Source: Flavobacteriaceae bacterium (GTDB lineage Bacteria; Bacteroidota; Bacteroidia; Flavobacteriales; Flavobacteriaceae). Taken from it: a stretch of 8,443 bases of DNA. The notes under the pieces are model-generated. The model had not been told where the DNA came from. It ran no database searches and worked only from the letters and a program-made list of their open reading frames with translations. Both the position numbers and the translations under genes were made by a program. Location of the stretch: assembly GCA_015493405.1 (NCBI GenBank), contig WGDF01000142.1, forward strand, positions 1-8,443, given 5' to 3'. Within the stretch, counting starts at the first letter, position 1, and each line of letters begins with the position of its first letter. Below are positions 6,941 to 8,443 of the stretch, one piece after another.

Positions 6941-6959
6941 TTTATATTTATGACACAAA
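6925..6959 (-). promoter_or_regulatory. Candidate promoter of feoAB operon
   Basis: Read on the minus strand, TACTTTTG (6932-6925) is a full match to the Bacteroidota -7 consensus TAnnTTTG, and TTTG (6959-6956) lies 23 nt upstream as a -33 element, at the long end of the accepted spacing. Initiation would be about 15-18 nt before the feoA start. Confidence 0.55.
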
Positions 6960-7209
6960 AATCACAAAATAATTATTAGTTATATCACGTTGATTATGTG
7001 CTACTTAAAAATTTATTTAAAATAAAACTAGGATTTTGTCCTCATTCTAAAAGTAAATTTGTTGCAAATATAAACTGAAATTAGTAAAAAAAGCCTTTGA
7101 ACATTATAAAAAAATTTAAATATAAATTATTTAATAATAAGAAAATTATGAGTACCAAAAATGCAGATATTTCAAAAAAAGCATAAAATAAAATTTTATA
7201 TTTAGAACA

Positions 7210-7241
7210 TTGGACTTTTTGATAAAAAAAAGTTATTTTTG
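7210..7241 (+). promoter_or_regulatory. Candidate promoter of aconitase gene
   Basis: TTG (7210-7212), a 21-nt spacer and TATTTTTG (7234-7241) match the Bacteroidota TTG-N17-23-TAnnTTTG promoter in both boxes and spacing. Initiation near 7248 would leave a leader of roughly 28 nt before the ATG at 7276, which has no Shine-Dalgarno. Confidence 0.65.
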
Positions 7242-7275
7242 TTACTCGAATTTATTAATTAAAAATATATAGCAT

Positions 7276-8443
7276 ATGGCATTTGATATTGATATGATAA
7301 AAAAGGTCTATGAGACCATTCCCAAAAGGGTTGAAAAAGCAAGAAAAGTTTTAGGACGTCCTATGACTTTCACTGAAAAAATCTTATACTCTCACCTATG
7401 GCAAGGCAATCCCGATCAAGTATTCAATCGGGCTAAAGATTACGTCGATTTTAAAGTGGATCGGGTCGCCATGCAAGATGCGACGGCTCAAATGGCTTTA
7501 TTACAATTTATGCAAGCCGGAAAAAGTAAAGTCGCTGTACCTTCTACTGTGCATCTCGATCACTTAATACAAGCCTATATGGGCGTTAGTAAAGATTTGC
7601 AGGAAGCAATTAACAAAAATAACGAAGTTTATAACTTTTTAGAATCTGTTTCTAAAAAATACGGTATCGGTTTTTGGAAGCCCGGCGCCGGTATTATTCA
7701 CCAAGTAGTATTAGAAAATTATGCTTTTCCCGGCGGTTTAATGATTGGTACCGATTCTCATACCGTGAATGCCGGTGGCTTAGGTATGGTAGCTATTGGT
7801 GTCGGTGGCGCCGATGCTGTTGATGTTATGGCAGGTATGCCTTGGGAATTGAAATTTCCGAAGTTAATCGGGGTCAAATTAACCGGTAAATTAAATGGCT
7901 GGACTGCCCCTAAAGATATTATTTTGAAAGTTGCGGGTATTTTAACCGTTAAAGGCGGTACAGGTGCTATTATAGAATATTTTGGTGAAGGAGCCGAAAG
8001 TTTATCGGCCACCGGTAAAGGAACCATTTGTAATATGGGAGCCGAAGTGGGTGCTACTAACTCCAATTTTGCATACGATGCTGCTATGGAACGCTATTTG
8101 CGCGCTACCGGACGAGATGATGTTGCTGATGCAGCCAATCAAATCAAAGATTATTTACGTTCCGATGACGAAGTTTACGCCAATCCCGAAAAATATTATG
8201 ATGAAGTTATCGAAATTAATCTCAGCGAATTAGAGCCTTATTTAAATGGACCGTTCACGCCCGATAGAGATACGGCAGTTAAAGAAATGGGTAAAGTTGC
8301 CCGTGAAAACGACTGGCCGCTTAAGGTAGAATGGGGTTTGATTGGTTCTTGTACCAATTCTTCCTATGAAGATTTATCCAGAGCGGCATCCGTCGCCCGT
8401 CAAGCCTTAGAAAAAGGACTTAAACCCAAAGCACAAATCGGCA
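7276..8443 (+). CDS. acn: Aconitate hydratase, mitochondrial-type, partial (C-terminal half beyond window)
   Basis: Aconitase isomerises citrate to isocitrate in the TCA cycle using a 4Fe-4S cluster. The window holds the first 389 residues of a protein expected to be about 750 long. Active-site segments align with mitochondrial aconitase: MQDATAQMA (66-74, Gln67), [10 protein letters not shown] (with Asp95-His96), GTDSHT (158-163, Asp160/Ser161/His162), CNMGAE (252-257, Asn253 and Glu257) and [10 protein letters not shown] (about 357-366) with Cys359, the first of the three cluster cysteines; the other two lie beyond the edge. This pattern and the N-terminal [18 protein letters not shown] fit the mitochondrial/Bacteroidota class better than bacterial AcnA or AcnB. 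One departure is GATNSNFAY at 259-267, where relatives usually have GATTSxFxY. The ATG follows a good promoter; the gene is divergent from feoAB. Confidence 0.96.
   Translation, partial: MAFDIDMIKKVYETIPKRVEKARKVLGRPMTFTEKILYSHLWQGNPDQVFNRAKDYVDFKVDRVAMQDATAQMALLQFMQAGKSKVAVPSTVHLDHLIQAYMGVSKDLQEAINKNNEVYNFLESVSKKYGIGFWKPGAGIIHQVVLENYAFPGGLMIGTDSHTVNAGGLGMVAIGVGGADAVDVMAGMPWELKFPKLIGVKLTGKLNGWTAPKDIILKVAGILTVKGGTGAIIEYFGEGAESLSATGKGTICNMGAEVGATNSNFAYDAAMERYLRATGRDDVADAANQIKDYLRSDDEVYANPEKYYDEVIEINLSELEPYLNGPFTPDRDTAVKEMGKVARENDWPLKVEWGLIGSCTNSSYEDLSRAASVARQALEKGLKPKAQIG

Larger units (their letters stand above)
6903..7275. other. Divergent intergenic regulatory region between feoA and aconitase
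   Basis: A 373-nt very AT-rich stretch without a convincing gene. It holds the feo promoter and an inverted repeat at its left end and the aconitase promoter at its right end. Other structure: a 10-bp palindrome AATAATTATT (6968-6977), a 12-bp palindrome ATAAAATTTTAT (7188-7199), an isolated plus-strand TAAATTTG (7054-7061, TTG 15 nt upstream, too close for a normal promoter) and a minus-strand TATATTTG (7072-7065) with no matching -33. A 12-codon ATG frame at 7148-7186 is too short to call. I see no RNA gene or riboswitch. Confidence 0.6.

Noticed and set aside
7020..7080. Hairpin AGGA-TTTTG-TCCT and nearby repeats as a riboswitch or small RNA
   Set aside because: The stem is only 4 bp, does not extend, and no conserved riboswitch core is recognisable.
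7148..7186. 12-codon open frame (MSTKNADISKKA) in the feo-acn intergenic region
   Set aside because: Too short, no clear promoter directly upstream, and not near the aconitase start; random ATG frames of this size are expected. An upstream-peptide role cannot be excluded but nothing supports it.
7758..8233. Open frames on the minus strand (7758-8066) and the plus +1 frame (7982-8233) within aconitase
   Set aside because: They are out-of-frame readings of a gene with complete family motifs; composition (Pro/Ala-rich or Met/Pro-rich) is typical of shadow frames.

Overview
The window looks like a chromosomal segment of a Bacteroidota species, most likely of the class Flavobacteriia. The evidence is AT-rich DNA, start codons preceded by A/T-rich leaders instead of Shine-Dalgarno sequences, promoter-like TTG...TAnnTTTG elements of the Bacteroidota type, a lipoprotein S41 peptidase, a flavobacterial-style MenC and a mitochondrial-type aconitase. 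No tRNA, rRNA, CRISPR array, insertion sequence or phage gene is visible. The content is housekeeping metabolism, DNA repair and iron supply.

Region 1 (1-2219, minus strand) is a compact three-gene unit read leftward: a LOG-family nucleotide hydrolase, folP (dihydropteroate synthase) and an S41 peptidase lipoprotein cut by the window edge. Gaps are 6 nt and 1 nt, so the three are probably cotranscribed from a promoter near 2219. Region 2 (about 2270-4346, plus strand) is a divergent unit: exodeoxyribonuclease III (xth), a previously easy-to-miss 49-residue membrane protein gene, and menC (o-succinylbenzoate synthase, menaquinone synthesis). The small gene overlaps menC by 4 nt (ATGA).

Region 3 (4347-4439) is a short AT-rich gap between convergent units with inverted repeats that may terminate transcription. 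Region 4 (4440-6902, minus strand) is a ferrous iron uptake operon, feoA-feoB plus a 39-residue FeoB-associated Cys-containing membrane protein; feoA and feoB overlap by 23 nt. Region 5 (6903-7275) is a 373-nt gene-free divergent regulatory region with a promoter on each side and a 7-bp-arm inverted repeat straddling the feo -7 box. Region 6 (7276 to the right edge, plus strand) is the N-terminal half of aconitase, a 4Fe-4S TCA-cycle enzyme.

The functional link that stands out is iron: the Fe(II) importer and a major Fe-S consumer are divergently transcribed from one intergenic region. I see no clear novel defence or mobile system. The points most worth checking are the small membrane gene coupled to menC, the candidate iron operator, and a strong excess of the tetranucleotide CCGG in otherwise AT-rich coding DNA.
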